A DNA stretch of 64,000 bases from Rhodococcus qingshengii JCM 15477 (GTDB lineage Bacteria > Actinomycetota > Actinomycetes > Mycobacteriales > Mycobacteriaceae), in NCBI RefSeq assembly GCF_023221595.1, contig NZ_CP096563.1:1842501-1906500 (forward strand). The letters run 5' to 3'. Positions 1-8,695 of this stretch are shown one piece after another. The first letter of the stretch is position 1; each line of letters starts with the position of its first letter. The position numbers were made by a program, and so were the translations under genes. Under the pieces are notes generated by a model that had not been told where the DNA came from, ran no database searches, and was given only the letters and a program-made list of their open reading frames with translations.

Positions 1-2240
1 CGCTCGCCATGCCGCGTCTGGACATGGTCACGGGTCTGTTCCACCTGACCCGTCTCGACGAGGGTGTCACCGGTGAGCTCGTTGCTCCGACCAACGACGA
101 GGCAGAGCAGGGCGTGTACTCCTCGCCCGCCGAGGCTCAGATGGCAGTCGACCGCGGCGCGCTCTCGGTTCAGGCTCAGATCAAGGTGCGTCTGACGCAG
201 CAGCGTCCGCCGCGCGACCTCGAGAACGAACTGTTCCCCGAGGGCTGGAACTACGGTGACGGCTGGACCGCCACCACGACACTCGGCCGTGTGCTCTTCA
301 ACGAGCTGCTTCCGGCGGACTACCCGTTCGTCAACGAGCAGATGCCGAAGAAGCGCCAGGCGACGATCATCAACGATCTCGCCGAGCGGTACCCGATGAT
401 CGTGGTTGCTCAGACCGTCGACAAGCTCAAGGACGTCGGGTTCTACTGGGCCACCCGTTCGGGTGTCACGGTCTCGATCTCCGACGTGCTCGTGCCGCCG
501 GAGAAGCCTGCCATCATCGAGGACTTCGAGGCTCAGGCCGACAAGATCGAGAAGCAGTACCAGCGTGGTGCTCTGGACAAGAAGGAGCGCAACAGCGCTC
601 TGGTCACCATTTGGCAGGAAGCGACCGACAAGGTCGGCAAGGCCATGGAGGCTCACTTCCCCGACAGCAACCCGATCCCGATGATCGTGAAGTCCGGCGC
701 AGCCGGCAACATGACTCAGGTTCGCTCGCTCGCCGGTATGAAGGGCCTGGTGACAAACCCGAAGGGTGAGTTCATCCCGCGTCCGATCAAGTCTTCCTTC
801 AAGGAAGGCCTGACCGTTCTCGAGTACTTCATCAACACGCACGGTGCTCGTAAGGGTCTGGCCGATACCGCACTCCGCACCGCCGACTCGGGTTACCTGA
901 CCCGTCGTCTGGTGGACGTTTCGCAGGACGTCATCGTCCGCGAGGTCGACTGTGGAACAGAGCGCGGCATCGTCACCACGATCGCCGAGAAGCAGGCCGA
1001 CGGCACGATGATCCGCGATGCTCACGTGGAGACCAGCACGTACGCCCGTACCTTGGCGGCCGATGCAGTCGACGCGAACGGCACCGTCATCGTCGAGCGT
1101 GGCCACGATCTCGGTGACCCCGCGATCGATGCTCTGCTCGAAGCCGGCATCACGACGGTCAAGGTCCGCTCGGTCCTGACCTGCACCACCGGCACCGGCG
1201 TTTGCGCCACTTGCTACGGCCGCTCGATGGCCACCGGCAAGCTGGTCGACATCGGTGAGGCTGTCGGTATCGTCGCCGCACAGTCGATCGGTGAGCCCGG
1301 TACCCAGCTGACCATGCGTACCTTCCACCAGGGTGGTGTCGCAGGAGATGACATCACCGGCGGTCTGCCGCGTGTCCAGGAGCTGTTCGAGGCACGTGTG
1401 CCCAAGGGCAAGGCTCCTATCGCGGACGTCACCGGTCGGGTACAGCTCGAAGACGGCGATCGTTTCTACAAGATCACCATCGTTCCGGACGACGGCGGCG
1501 AAGAGGTTGTCTACGACAAGCTCAGCAAGCGTCAGCGTCTGCGTGTCTTCAAGCACGCCGACGGTCGCGAAAGCCTCTTGGCTGACGGTGACCACGTCGA
1601 GGTCGGACAGCAGCTCATGGAAGGTGCTGCCGATCCCCACGAGGTCCTGCGAGTCATGGGTCCGCGTCAGGTTCAGATCCACTTGGTCAACGAGGTCCAG
1701 GAGGTGTACCGGAGCCAGGGTGTGTCGATCCACGACAAGCACATCGAGGTCATCGTGCGCCAGATGCTTCGTCGCGTGACGATCATCGATTCCGGTGCCA
1801 CCGAGTTCCTGCCCGGTTCGCTCACCGAGCGCGCCGAGTTCGAGTCGGCAAACCGCCGCGTTGTCGCCGAGGGTGGCGAGCCCGCAGCCGGCCGTCCGGT
1901 GCTCATGGGTATCACGAAGGCGTCGCTCGCGACGGATTCGTGGCTGTCCGCGGCATCGTTCCAGGAGACCACTCGTGTCTTGACCGACGCGGCTATCAAC
2001 TGCCGCTCGGACAAGCTGATCGGTCTGAAGGAAAATGTCATCATCGGCAAGCTGATCCCTGCCGGTACCGGTATCAACCGTTACCGCAACATCCAGGTTC
2101 AGCCCACCGAAGAGGCACGCGCCGCTGCTTACGCAGTGCCGTCGTACGACGACCAGTACTACAGCCCGGACGGCTTCGGCCAGAACACCGGTGCTGCAGT
2201 TCCGCTGGACGACTACGGCTTCAGCAACGACTACCGCTAA
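1..2240 (+). CDS. rpoC: DNA-directed RNA polymerase subunit beta' (3' part)
   Basis: C-terminal part of the largest RNA polymerase subunit, entered from outside the window. The reading frame is already open at the first bases, so the ATG at base 9 is internal. About 746 codons remain of a protein of roughly 1,300 residues in actinobacteria. Visible landmarks are the second zinc site (an isolated Cys in DCGTERG, then [13 protein letters not shown]), followed directly by the trigger-loop region [18 protein letters not shown]. The end carries the usual C-terminal GTGINRYRN segment and a short acidic, Tyr-rich tail. A strong intrinsic terminator starts 15 bases after the stop, so the rpoBC transcript ends here. 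Confidence 0.98.
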   Translation, partial: LAMPRLDMVTGLFHLTRLDEGVTGELVAPTNDEAEQGVYSSPAEAQMAVDRGALSVQAQIKVRLTQQRPPRDLENELFPEGWNYGDGWTATTTLGRVLFNELLPADYPFVNEQMPKKRQATIINDLAERYPMIVVAQTVDKLKDVGFYWATRSGVTVSISDVLVPPEKPAIIEDFEAQADKIEKQYQRGALDKKERNSALVTIWQEATDKVGKAMEAHFPDSNPIPMIVKSGAAGNMTQVRSLAGMKGLVTNPKGEFIPRPIKSSFKEGLTVLEYFINTHGARKGLADTALRTADSGYLTRRLVDVSQDVIVREVDCGTERGIVTTIAEKQADGTMIRDAHVETSTYARTLAADAVDANGTVIVERGHDLGDPAIDALLEAGITTVKVRSVLTCTTGTGVCATCYGRSMATGKLVDIGEAVGIVAAQSIGEPGTQLTMRTFHQGGVAGDDITGGLPRVQELFEARVPKGKAPIADVTGRVQLEDGDRFYKITIVPDDGGEEVVYDKLSKRQRLRVFKHADGRESLLADGDHVEVGQQLMEGAADPHEVLRVMGPRQVQIHLVNEVQEVYRSQGVSIHDKHIEVIVRQMLRRVTIIDSGATEFLPGSLTERAEFESANRRVVAEGGEPAAGRPVLMGITKASLATDSWLSAASFQETTRVLTDAAINCRSDKLIGLKENVIIGKLIPAGTGINRYRNIQVQPTEEARAAAYAVPSYDDQYYSPDGFGQNTGAAVPLDDYGFSNDYR

Positions 2241-2254
2241 GCGTTAGTTCGTAG

Positions 2255-2290
2255 AAATCCCCCCACTTCGAAAGAGGTGGGGGGATTTTT
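2255..2290 (+). terminator. Intrinsic terminator after rpoC
   Basis: A 15-bp stem (AAATCCCCCCACTTC against GAGGTGGGGGGATTT, with one G-U pair) closes a GAAA tetraloop and runs into a T tract. It lies 15 bases after the rpoC stop. The A-run on the left arm means it could also work for transcripts coming from the right, where the leftward VOC gene ends about 20 bases away. Confidence 0.93.
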
Positions 2291-2311
2291 CATGTCAGGA
2301 GTGGGACGTTT

Positions 2312-2698
2312 TCAGGAGTTGCTGCCGCTGAGGTCCGGGATGACGATCTCCTGGACGGCCCACTTGTTCCCGTCGGGGTCGGCGAAGTAGATGAACCGCC
2401 CCCAGGCCTGGTCGTCGATCGGGCTGATGTCGATGCCGCGGCTCTTGAACTCGCGCTCGGCCTCTTCGATGTCCTTGACCACTACCTGCATGCCGACGAC
2501 CGAGCCGGGCTCGGCGTCGGTGATTCCCTTGCCGATGCAGATCGAGCAGGCCGAACCGGGAGGGGTCAGCTGGACGAATCGCAGGTCTTCGCTGACCGTG
2601 TGATCGTGGTCGGCATTGAATCCGAGGCGGACGTAGAAGTCCTTGGCGCGGTCGATGTCGGTGACGGGAATGGCGACCAGTTCGAGCTTGATGTCCAT
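2312..2698 (-). CDS. VOC (glyoxalase/bleomycin-resistance) family protein
   Basis: A 128-residue single-module vicinal-oxygen-chelate protein. The N-terminus (LELVAIPVTDIDRAKDFYVRLGF) and the ending with the FADPDGN turn followed by VQEIVIP match the paired beta-alpha-beta-beta-beta units of the family. Substrate cannot be read from sequence; members include glyoxalase I-like enzymes, dioxygenases and antibiotic-binding proteins. The start ATG has a GAAGGG ribosome site 6 bases upstream. It is transcribed alone, divergent from the flavin monooxygenase that follows. Confidence 0.88.
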   Translation of the reverse strand: MDIKLELVAIPVTDIDRAKDFYVRLGFNADHDHTVSEDLRFVQLTPPGSACSICIGKGITDAEPGSVVGMQVVVKDIEEAEREFKSRGIDISPIDDQAWGRFIYFADPDGNKWAVQEIVIPDLSGSNS

Positions 2699-2786
2699 GA
2701 CGTGCCCTTCATGTGATGGTGAATTCCGGCGACAGGTCCAGTGTTGCGGGTATTGCGGTCAGAAACGGTCCTCGTTCGGCGTCCGG

Positions 2787-3794
2787 ATGAAACTTTCCGA
2801 ATTCCTTGTTGCTCCGAGGGTGCTTCTCTCACTGCTCGACCGATCCCGAACCAGGAGCGGATACCCCGACTCCGCAGCTCTGACGCATTCCGTCGAACGT
2901 GCCGCGCACGCCGACGCTCTCGGCTACCACCGGTTCTGGGTCGCCGAGCATCACGCGGTGCCCGGGATCGGGAGCGGGTCGCCGGCAGTACTGCTTGCCG
3001 CGATCGGCGCGCATACGCGCGATATCAGACTCGGCAGCGGTGGAGTCATGCTGCCGAATCACCAACCGCTGATCGTCGCCGAGCAGTTCCTGATGCTGGA
3101 GGCTCTCTACCCGGGGCGAATCGATCTCGGCCTCGGCCGATCGCTGGGATTCACGGAGCCCGTACGTCAGGCACTACGACGCAGCAAGGACGCTCCGGAC
3201 ACGTTTGTGTCGGACCTGGACGAGGTGAGGCGTTACCTGGACGGATCCGCCGCAGTGACGGCACGGCCGGCGTCGCAGACTGGGGTGCCGATCTTCGTGC
3301 TGGCGACGCGCACAGGTCTGAAAGTGGCAGCGCAGCTGGGGCTTCCGGTGGTCGTGGGTGGGCCGATACTGGGAATCGGTAGCACCGATCGGGTGGATGC
3401 GTTGGACGAGTACCGCCGAGCTTTCCAGCCCACCGACACACACCCCGAACCCTATGTGGTGGTTTCCCTCGAGGTGGCGGTTGCCGATACCACCGAGGCG
3501 GCCCGTGAGTTGCTGATCCCGGAGGCGTACGCGCTCGCAGAATCGTCACGGACAGGGGAGTTTCCGCCGCTCGTGTCGCCGGACGAGATCAGGCGCGCCC
3601 CGCGCAGTGATCGAAACGCCAGGCGCATCGAGTCGTTCACGGCTTCGGCGCTGCACGGCACACCCGTCGAGGTGAAACAGCAACTTCACTCTCTCGCCGA
3701 ACGGACCGGTGCCGACGAAGTGTTGGCGTCGACATCGACGTACGACCGTGACGCGCTTGCACTTTCGGACCGCCTGCTACGTGAGGTGGTTTAG
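2787..3794 (+). CDS. LLM-class (luciferase-like) flavin oxidoreductase, MsnO8-type
   Basis: A bacterial luciferase-like FMN-dependent monooxygenase of about 335 residues, probably cytosolic. The family signature is clear: LGYHRFWVAEHHAVPG near the N-terminus, GSGGVMLPNHQPLIVAEQF, and LYPGRIDLGLGRSLG. The start is uncertain. ATG 2787 adds 11 residues before the usual family beginning (LLSLLDRSRTR), which fits a GTG at 2820; neither has a good ribosome site. The open frame continues upstream to 2643 but overlaps the VOC gene and is not family-like there. It is convergent with the phosphatase gene, only 13 bases away. Substrate unknown. Confidence 0.88.
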   Translation: MKLSEFLVAPRVLLSLLDRSRTRSGYPDSAALTHSVERAAHADALGYHRFWVAEHHAVPGIGSGSPAVLLAAIGAHTRDIRLGSGGVMLPNHQPLIVAEQFLMLEALYPGRIDLGLGRSLGFTEPVRQALRRSKDAPDTFVSDLDEVRRYLDGSAAVTARPASQTGVPIFVLATRTGLKVAAQLGLPVVVGGPILGIGSTDRVDALDEYRRAFQPTDTHPEPYVVVSLEVAVADTTEAARELLIPEAYALAESSRTGEFPPLVSPDEIRRAPRSDRNARRIESFTASALHGTPVEVKQQLHSLAERTGADEVLASTSTYDRDALALSDRLLREVV

Positions 3795-3807
3795 CGGTGT
3801 GGTTGAT

Positions 3808-4305
3808 CTAACGAGGCACGTGAAACTCGAGCAGAGTGGCGACGGAGTCGTCGAGTTCGGTCCACGGCACCGGTACGGAGAGGACGGCGATCGCCGAAGT
3901 CGGGAACTTGTCGCGGATACGTTGGGCCGCTTCGGAGTTTTCGTTCGATGCGAGATCGAGTGCAGTCCAGGGAATTCCGGGTTCGTGTCCGACGATCAGG
4001 AGCGTCTTGACGTGGTCGGACGTGGTTCGCGCAGCTGCAATGACGTCTGCGGGTGAGCCGCCGTAGATGGACTTCTCGAACCCGGCGGGAGCTTCGATTC
4101 CCGTCGAGGCAAGGGTTTCGACGGTCCGCCGGGAGGTGGAGCACAGAACGGCGTCGACGGGCGGGACGTTTTCGCGGATCCATTCGCCGCCGATGCGGGC
4201 CTCGCGCAGGCCCCGTTCGGCGAGCTGACGCTCGTGATCACGGATGCCCTCGGGGTAACTGGACTTGCCGTGTCGCATGAGGACGAGGGTGCGGTGGTCG
4301 GCCAT
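3808..4305 (-). CDS. SixA-type histidine phosphatase family protein
   Basis: A 165-residue member of the histidine phosphatase (phosphoglycerate mutase-like) superfamily, of the short SixA type. The catalytic RHG triad is at residues 11-13 in LVLMRHGKSS, followed by the family ERQLAERG stretch. The second conserved His is in LLIVGHEPG. SixA enzymes remove phosphate from phosphohistidine, but the physiological partner here is not visible because no phosphorelay gene is adjacent. Monocistronic and convergent with the preceding monooxygenase gene. Confidence 0.87.
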   Translation of the reverse strand: MADHRTLVLMRHGKSSYPEGIRDHERQLAERGLREARIGGEWIRENVPPVDAVLCSTSRRTVETLASTGIEAPAGFEKSIYGGSPADVIAAARTTSDHVKTLLIVGHEPGIPWTALDLASNENSEAAQRIRDKFPTSAIAVLSVPVPWTELDDSVATLLEFHVPR

Positions 4306-4378
4306 GCGTTCACGGTATCCGCTTTGTGCCCGTCAGTCCGGTTACTCTGGATGGTCAGGACCTTGAAGGAGGTTTTCG

Positions 4379-4579
4379 ATGGCCGGTAAGAAGCTCGATC
4401 GAACTAATGCCCGAACTGCACTCGAGGTGGTACGCGAAAGCCCCACCATCGCTTTCATCACCGTTGCCCCGGCAGTGGTCGTGTTCGGCGTGGTGTGGTG
4501 GCTCTTCGGTTTCTGGGCCGCGATTCTTCTTGCGTTGGTGTTCGGTGTCGCGGCTGTCGCGACCCAGAAACTGCGTTAG
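4379..4579 (+). CDS. Small two-helix membrane protein
   Basis: A 66-residue protein with a basic N-terminus (MAGKKLDRTNAR) and a hydrophobic stretch from about residue 23 to 63. That stretch can form two membrane helices broken near the Gly/Phe at 42-44. The ribosome site is strong (AAGGAGG about 6 bases before the ATG), supporting real translation. Its stop codon overlaps the stop of the convergent thioesterase gene: TTAG is read TAG on one strand and TAA on the other. No function assigned; short conserved actinobacterial membrane proteins of this kind are common. Confidence 0.75.
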   Translation: MAGKKLDRTNARTALEVVRESPTIAFITVAPAVVVFGVVWWLFGFWAAILLALVFGVAAVATQKLR

Positions 4580-5334
4580 AGGGCGCTCACCTGCGCAACT
4601 GCGCGGAGCGCTTCGCCGACCAGGAACCAGACCGTGACGGTCTTGTCGTCGACGCGGCTGCGCAGGACGACGTCGTCGCTGGAGACGATGGGGGAGAGGT
4701 ACTCGATCAGTGCTCGATGCGGAACTGTCCGTAGTTCGGTGCGAGCGCTGAGGACCTCTTCGACTGCCTGCCAGTAGACGGCGTTGTTGACGTGGTCGAA
4801 CGGGTCGATATCCGTGGCGCGCAGAGCGAACGGCGTGTCCAGAACACCGGCGTCGTCCGCCTCCGGTGCGTTCTCGGCGAGGACACGCTTCCACTTCAGG
4901 CGATGCTCGTCGGTGGATTCCTCCAGTGGCCGCATGAAGTCGTCACTCATCCGCGTGGGCATGCCCGACTCGGCGCTGATGTTGATCCAGAAGCCTTCGG
5001 TTTCCATCAGCGCGCCGTTGCTGCCGTCGAAGCGCACACGCATGTTCGCCCATCTCGTGGAGAAGCCGGAGCACCAGCGAGTCATCGTCAACTCTTCCGG
5101 CCAGATCGCCGGGCGTACGACGTCGACGACCGTACGACGCACTATCCAGAGCGGATGGGTGTCGATGGCTCCCGCGGCCTCGATGTTGTCGTTGCCGATG
5201 TCCTGCAGGTAGCGGGCGACGGCGTCGAGCCTGACCTGCTTGGCGACGTCGATGTCGCCGGTGCGGACCGGGCGGGACTTGACGAAGATCGGTCCTCGGT
5301 CCGGCTGTTGCGCGAGCGTGAGATCTGGGTTCAC
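4576..5334 (-). CDS. Acyl-ACP thioesterase-like hotdog protein
   Basis: A 252-residue protein with two hotdog-like halves, resembling acyl-[acyl-carrier-protein] thioesterases. The first half has RTGDIDVAKQVRLDAVARYLQDIGNDN. The second has ALRATDIDPFDHVNNAVYWQAVEEVL, whose DxxxHVNNxxY pattern is the thioesterase active-site signature. It probably hydrolyses an acyl thioester in fatty-acid metabolism. The GTG start has AGGAA just upstream. It converges with the small membrane protein and shares its stop bases. The preceding MDR gene on the same strand is 45 bases away, so the two could be co-transcribed. Confidence 0.85.
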   Translation of the reverse strand: MNPDLTLAQQPDRGPIFVKSRPVRTGDIDVAKQVRLDAVARYLQDIGNDNIEAAGAIDTHPLWIVRRTVVDVVRPAIWPEELTMTRWCSGFSTRWANMRVRFDGSNGALMETEGFWINISAESGMPTRMSDDFMRPLEESTDEHRLKWKRVLAENAPEADDAGVLDTPFALRATDIDPFDHVNNAVYWQAVEEVLSARTELRTVPHRALIEYLSPIVSSDDVVLRSRVDDKTVTVWFLVGEALRAVAQVSAL

Positions 5335-5378
5335 GTGAGATTCCTGTTCGCTGGAGTGAGCCGATTCTGTCAGGCTTT

Positions 5379-6368
5379 TCAGCGAGTGGCGATTATCTGC
5401 TTTCCGCAGCCGGAGCCGTCGACCATTCGTGCCACGGCGACGGCGGTGTCGGCAAGGGGGTGAACGGAGTCGATCACCGGGGTGATGTCACCTGCGTCGA
5501 TCATCTGCGTCAGGACCTCCAGATCGTCGGCGTTCTCCGAAGCGATGAAGGTGCCCATTTTCTGAGATATGAACGGAGACAAGCACTGTGCGCGTATTTG
5601 GCGATCGGTTCCGCCGAGCCACCGTCCGCCGTTCTCGCCGCCGACGATCACCAGCGTTCCGGTGCGTGTGAGCGCCCGTCGAAGATCTCGCAGTCGGCGG
5701 TTGCCGCCGGTGTCGATGATGACGTCGTACCGATGCGATCCGTCGGTGGCGTCGTCGACGCGGTAGTCGAGAACCTCGTCGGCACCGATGGAGCGGACGG
5801 TATCGGTTTTCGAGGTGCTGCACACGCCGGTGACGTGAGCGCCCATGGCTTTTGCCACCTGCACCGCGTAGATACCGACGCCACCGGATGCGCCGAGTAC
5901 GAGGACGGATTGGCCCGCCTGCACGCGGCCGTGGTCGCGCACGGCTTGCAACGCTGTGAGGGCGGAGACCGGCACCGCTGCTGCCTGTGCGAACGACAAC
6001 CGGGCAGGTTTTGCGGCAATCTTCGTCTCGAGTGCGCGTGCGTACTCCGCGAACGAACCGACCGCGATCCCGTACACCTCCTGGCCGACTGCCACGCGGG
6101 TCACCGAACTGCCGACGGCCTCGACTCGGCCGGACACGTCCAGTCCGCGAACTCGGTTCCTAGGTCTGCGCAGCCCGAAACCCGCGAGGCGCAACGGATA
6201 TGGCAGTCCGGCCATGAGATGCCATGCCCCGCGGTCGACGGACGCGGCCTCGACGCGTATCAGCACTTCGTTGTCGGCGACAGTGGGGCGCGGAATGTGG
6301 TCGACGTAGAGAACGTCGGCCTCGCCGTAGCGATCCTGTACGACGGCGGTCATCAGTTCCTTCGGCAT
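5379..6368 (-). CDS. Zinc-less MDR-type alcohol dehydrogenase / quinone reductase-like protein
   Basis: A 329-residue NAD(P)-dependent medium-chain dehydrogenase/reductase. It has an N-terminal GroES-like domain ([20 protein letters not shown]) and a Rossmann fold with [21 protein letters not shown] around residues 155-175. The catalytic-zinc Cys/His pattern is not evident, which favours a quinone-reductase-like activity. It is divergently transcribed from a TetR regulator; two copies of a 13-bp palindrome lie between their starts, so that regulator probably controls this gene. Start ATG preceded by GGAG. Substrate unknown. Confidence 0.88.
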   Translation of the reverse strand: MPKELMTAVVQDRYGEADVLYVDHIPRPTVADNEVLIRVEAASVDRGAWHLMAGLPYPLRLAGFGLRRPRNRVRGLDVSGRVEAVGSSVTRVAVGQEVYGIAVGSFAEYARALETKIAAKPARLSFAQAAAVPVSALTALQAVRDHGRVQAGQSVLVLGASGGVGIYAVQVAKAMGAHVTGVCSTSKTDTVRSIGADEVLDYRVDDATDGSHRYDVIIDTGGNRRLRDLRRALTRTGTLVIVGGENGGRWLGGTDRQIRAQCLSPFISQKMGTFIASENADDLEVLTQMIDAGDITPVIDSVHPLADTAVAVARMVDGSGCGKQIIATR

Positions 6369-6390
6369 GCGAGTCTCCGTTCATCGAATG

Positions 6391-6423
6391 CTTACAGCGT
6401 AAGTATTGCACTTACGGTGTAAG
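6391..6423. promoter_or_regulatory. Double palindromic operator between MDR and TetR genes
   Basis: Two near-identical 13-bp palindromes, CTTACAGCGTAAG (6391-6403) and CTTACGGTGTAAG (6411-6423). Their centres are 20 bp apart, about two helical turns, so bound dimers would sit on the same face. The pair fills the 65-bp gap between the divergent starts at 6368 and 6434, the standard arrangement for autoregulation by a TetR repressor that also silences its neighbour. Binding itself is inferred. Confidence 0.8.
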
Positions 6424-6433
6424 TTCTGTCAAC

Positions 6434-7090
6434 GTGGAGAAGCGCGCAAGATTGACCCGAGACGACGTCGTACACGCTGCTGTCGCGCTTGCCGATTCCG
6501 TCGGAATCGATTCGATGACCATGCGGAAGCTGGGCACCGAACTGGGCGTCGAAGCGATGTCTCTGTACAACCATGTTTCGGACAAGGGGGATCTGCTCGA
6601 CGGAATGGTCGATGCGGTCTTCGCGGAGATCGATCTGCCGACGCCGGGACGCCCGTGGCGCACGGAACTTCACGTGCGAGCGGTATCGACAAGGGAAGTG
6701 TTGGGGAGGCACCCGTGGGCAACTCCGTTGATGGAGTCCCGAACGACGCCTGGTCCCGCGACCCTGCGCCACCACGATGCCGTCATCGGAACGCTACGCG
6801 CCGCCGACTTTCCCGTCGCCCTTGCTGCGCATGCCTTTTCGATCATGGATGCGTACATCTACGGCTTCGTGCTGCAAGAAGTGAGCTTGCCGTTCGAAAC
6901 AGCGCAGGAAACGACGGAACTGGCGAAGGCGATCATGGGCTCGTTCGAGAGCGGTCAGTATCCGCACCTGGCCGAGTTGACCACCGAGCACGTCCTTGCT
7001 CCGGGATACAGCTACGCCGCCGAATTCGCTTTCGGTCTCGATCTGATTCTCGACGGACTCGAACGTCTGCACATCGGGAGCGAACGATGA
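6434..7090 (+). CDS. TetR/AcrR family regulator
   Basis: A 218-residue repressor-type regulator. The N-terminal helix-turn-helix is clear ([32 protein letters not shown]), followed by an all-helical ligand domain of the TetR C-terminal type, with conserved [12 protein letters not shown] chose the GTG at 6434 because the open frame upstream runs through the operators and into the divergent gene. It likely represses the neighbouring MDR gene and itself through the two CTTACRGYGTAAG sites. Ligand unknown. Confidence 0.88.
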   Translation: MEKRARLTRDDVVHAAVALADSVGIDSMTMRKLGTELGVEAMSLYNHVSDKGDLLDGMVDAVFAEIDLPTPGRPWRTELHVRAVSTREVLGRHPWATPLMESRTTPGPATLRHHDAVIGTLRAADFPVALAAHAFSIMDAYIYGFVLQEVSLPFETAQETTELAKAIMGSFESGQYPHLAELTTEHVLAPGYSYAAEFAFGLDLILDGLERLHIGSER

Positions 7091-7102
7091 TCTGACGTGA
7101 GT

Positions 7103-7131
7103 ACCGGGTTAAAGTCGAGAAAACCGGGTTA
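7103..7131. repeat. 9-bp direct repeat before the quinone-reductase gene
   Basis: ACCGGGTTA occurs at 7103-7111 and again at 7123-7131, exactly 20 bp apart, in the 79-bp gap before the MDR gene at 7170. The helical-turn spacing suggests a regulator site, but no regulator can be named. Confidence 0.4.
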
Positions 7132-7169
7132 CCGGTCCAGACTTCAGATGTCCCGAAGAGGAGCTTTCT

Positions 7170-8135
7170 GTGCGCGCCATGGTGGTTACGGAACTGTCCG
7201 GTCCCGAAGGAATTGTCGCGCAGGAGGTTCCCGAGCCCGCAGCCGAAGGTCTTGTTCTCATCGATGTGAAGGCAAGTGGCGTCTGCTTTCCGGACCTGCT
7301 CATCACCTACGGCAAGTATCAGATCCGCCCGGAACCGCCGTTCATTCCCGGCGCGGAGATCTCGGGCGTCGTGGTCTCCGCGCCGGAAGGGTCGGGTTTC
7401 GCTCCGGGCGATCGTGTTCTCGCGGCCGCGTATCTGGGTGGGTATGCAGAGCGGATTGCCGTCAACCCGGCGCAGGTACTCCGAATTCCGGACGGACTCG
7501 CCTTCGACGAGGCGGCTTCGCTGATCATCAACTATCAGACGATGGAGTTCGCGCTCGCTCGTCGCGCGAAGATCGTCGCGGGGGAGACAGTCGTCGTGCT
7601 CGGCGCTGCAGGCGGAGTCGGAACGGCAACCATCCAGCTGGCCAAGGCGCACGGTGCCCGGGTGATCGCCGTGGTACGACGCGAGGGCGTCGATGACTTC
7701 TTGCGTGAGCTCGGTGCCGACGAGGTGGTCGCGCTGGCTCCGGGATGGGGAGAGCGGATTCGGGAACTGACCGACGGCGTCGGCGCTCAGATCGTGGTGG
7801 ATCCGGTGGGCGGCGATGCGTTCGACGACGCGGTCCGGGTTCTGGCACCCGAAGGACGACTCGTGGTGATCGGATTCGCCGGCGGCGGTATTCCCGAGAT
7901 AAAGGTGAACCGGGTGCTGTTTCGCAATATCAGCATTGTCGGCGCGGCATGGGGTGAGTTCACGCGTACCAATCCCGAGGCGGTAGCCGAGATACACGCA
8001 TCGCTGGTAGAACACGTCCGAAACGGCTTGCGTCCGCTGGTCAAGGCACGGTATCCGCTTGCCGACGCAGCAGTTGCCCTGGCTGATCTCGAAAGCGGCA
8101 AAGTTCTCGGAAAGGCCATCTTGCTGCAGGAATGA
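7170..8135 (+). CDS. NADPH:quinone oxidoreductase family protein
   Basis: A 321-residue MDR-superfamily reductase: a GroES-like domain (GVCFPDLLITYGKYQ, PFIPGAEISGVV) and a Rossmann domain with VVLGAAGGVGTATIQLAKAHG around residues 140-160. Catalytic zinc ligands are absent, consistent with quinone/enone reduction using NADPH. The GTG start has GAAGAGGAGC upstream. It follows the TetR gene on the same strand by 79 bases, a gap with a direct repeat, so it probably has its own promoter. Physiological substrate unknown. Confidence 0.88.
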   Translation: MRAMVVTELSGPEGIVAQEVPEPAAEGLVLIDVKASGVCFPDLLITYGKYQIRPEPPFIPGAEISGVVVSAPEGSGFAPGDRVLAAAYLGGYAERIAVNPAQVLRIPDGLAFDEAASLIINYQTMEFALARRAKIVAGETVVVLGAAGGVGTATIQLAKAHGARVIAVVRREGVDDFLRELGADEVVALAPGWGERIRELTDGVGAQIVVDPVGGDAFDDAVRVLAPEGRLVVIGFAGGGIPEIKVNRVLFRNISIVGAAWGEFTRTNPEAVAEIHASLVEHVRNGLRPLVKARYPLADAAVALADLESGKVLGKAILLQE

Positions 8136-8170
8136 TTCTTCGCAACGTGATGGTGGTCACCAAATAATAA

Positions 8171-8206
8171 GTTGCAACATGTTTTCATTTGGGCAATAGT
8201 TGCAAC
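8171..8206. promoter_or_regulatory. Paired GTTGCAAC palindromes, likely MarR operator
   Basis: The perfect 8-bp palindrome GTTGCAAC occurs at 8171-8178 and 8199-8206, 28 bp centre to centre, just before the MarR gene that heads the exporter operon. TTGCAA in the first copy, 16 bp and CAATAG (8194-8199) could form the promoter, so the repressor would cover it. The second copy lies inside a theoretical TTG-started extension of the MarR frame, which supports the downstream GTG start. Confidence 0.65.
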
Positions 8207-8224
8207 CGCACTACCATTTGCCAG

Positions 8225-8695
8225 GTGATCGCTTCCGATTCTGATGACCTGTATGGAGCACTCGACGAGTTGTTCACTCGCCTGATGAGCGCCGGTGATT
8301 CGGAGTCGATCGATGCGTTGATCGAACTGGATCTCTCGTTCTCTCAGGTGCGTGTGCTGTTCGTACTTGCACAACGTGATGCGGCGATCCCGATCAACGA
8401 GGTTGCCGACGAGCTTCGGCTCTCGGTGGCAGCTACGGGGCGTAACATCGATCAGCTCGTGAACATGGGTCTGGTCGATCGCCGTGAAGACGAGCGGGAC
8501 CGACGCGTCAAGCGGGTTTCCTTGTCGGAGGCCGGTCGTAAGGTGACGACCAACCACATCGAGTGCAAGCGCGGCCAGCTTCGCGAATTCGCGTCGCGTG
8601 TTCCTGAGCCAGAGCGGATTCGTTTGTTCGAGGCTCTCAAGCCCATTCTCGCGGGTGACTATCTGCGAGCACTTAACCAGGAGACTTCGCGATGA
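8225..8695 (+). CDS. MarR family regulator of the adjacent exporter
   Basis: About 156 residues with a winged helix-turn-helix: ELDLSFSQVRVLFVLAQ, then the recognition region EVADELRLSVAATGRNIDQLVNMGLVDRREDERDRR and the wing. This is the family's DxRxxR signature. I chose GTG 8225 over the TTG at 8189 because the latter would place a GTTGCAAC operator inside the gene; the ribosome site is weak. Its stop overlaps the ATG of the MFS exporter by 4 bases, so the pair forms one operon. Likely a drug- or phenolic-responsive repressor of that exporter. Confidence 0.88.
   Translation: MIASDSDDLYGALDELFTRLMSAGDSESIDALIELDLSFSQVRVLFVLAQRDAAIPINEVADELRLSVAATGRNIDQLVNMGLVDRREDERDRRVKRVSLSEAGRKVTTNHIECKRGQLREFASRVPEPERIRLFEALKPILAGDYLRALNQETSR

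Noticed and set aside
9..11. ATG as start of rpoC
   Set aside because: The frame is open upstream to the window edge and the residues correspond to the middle of beta', so this is internal.
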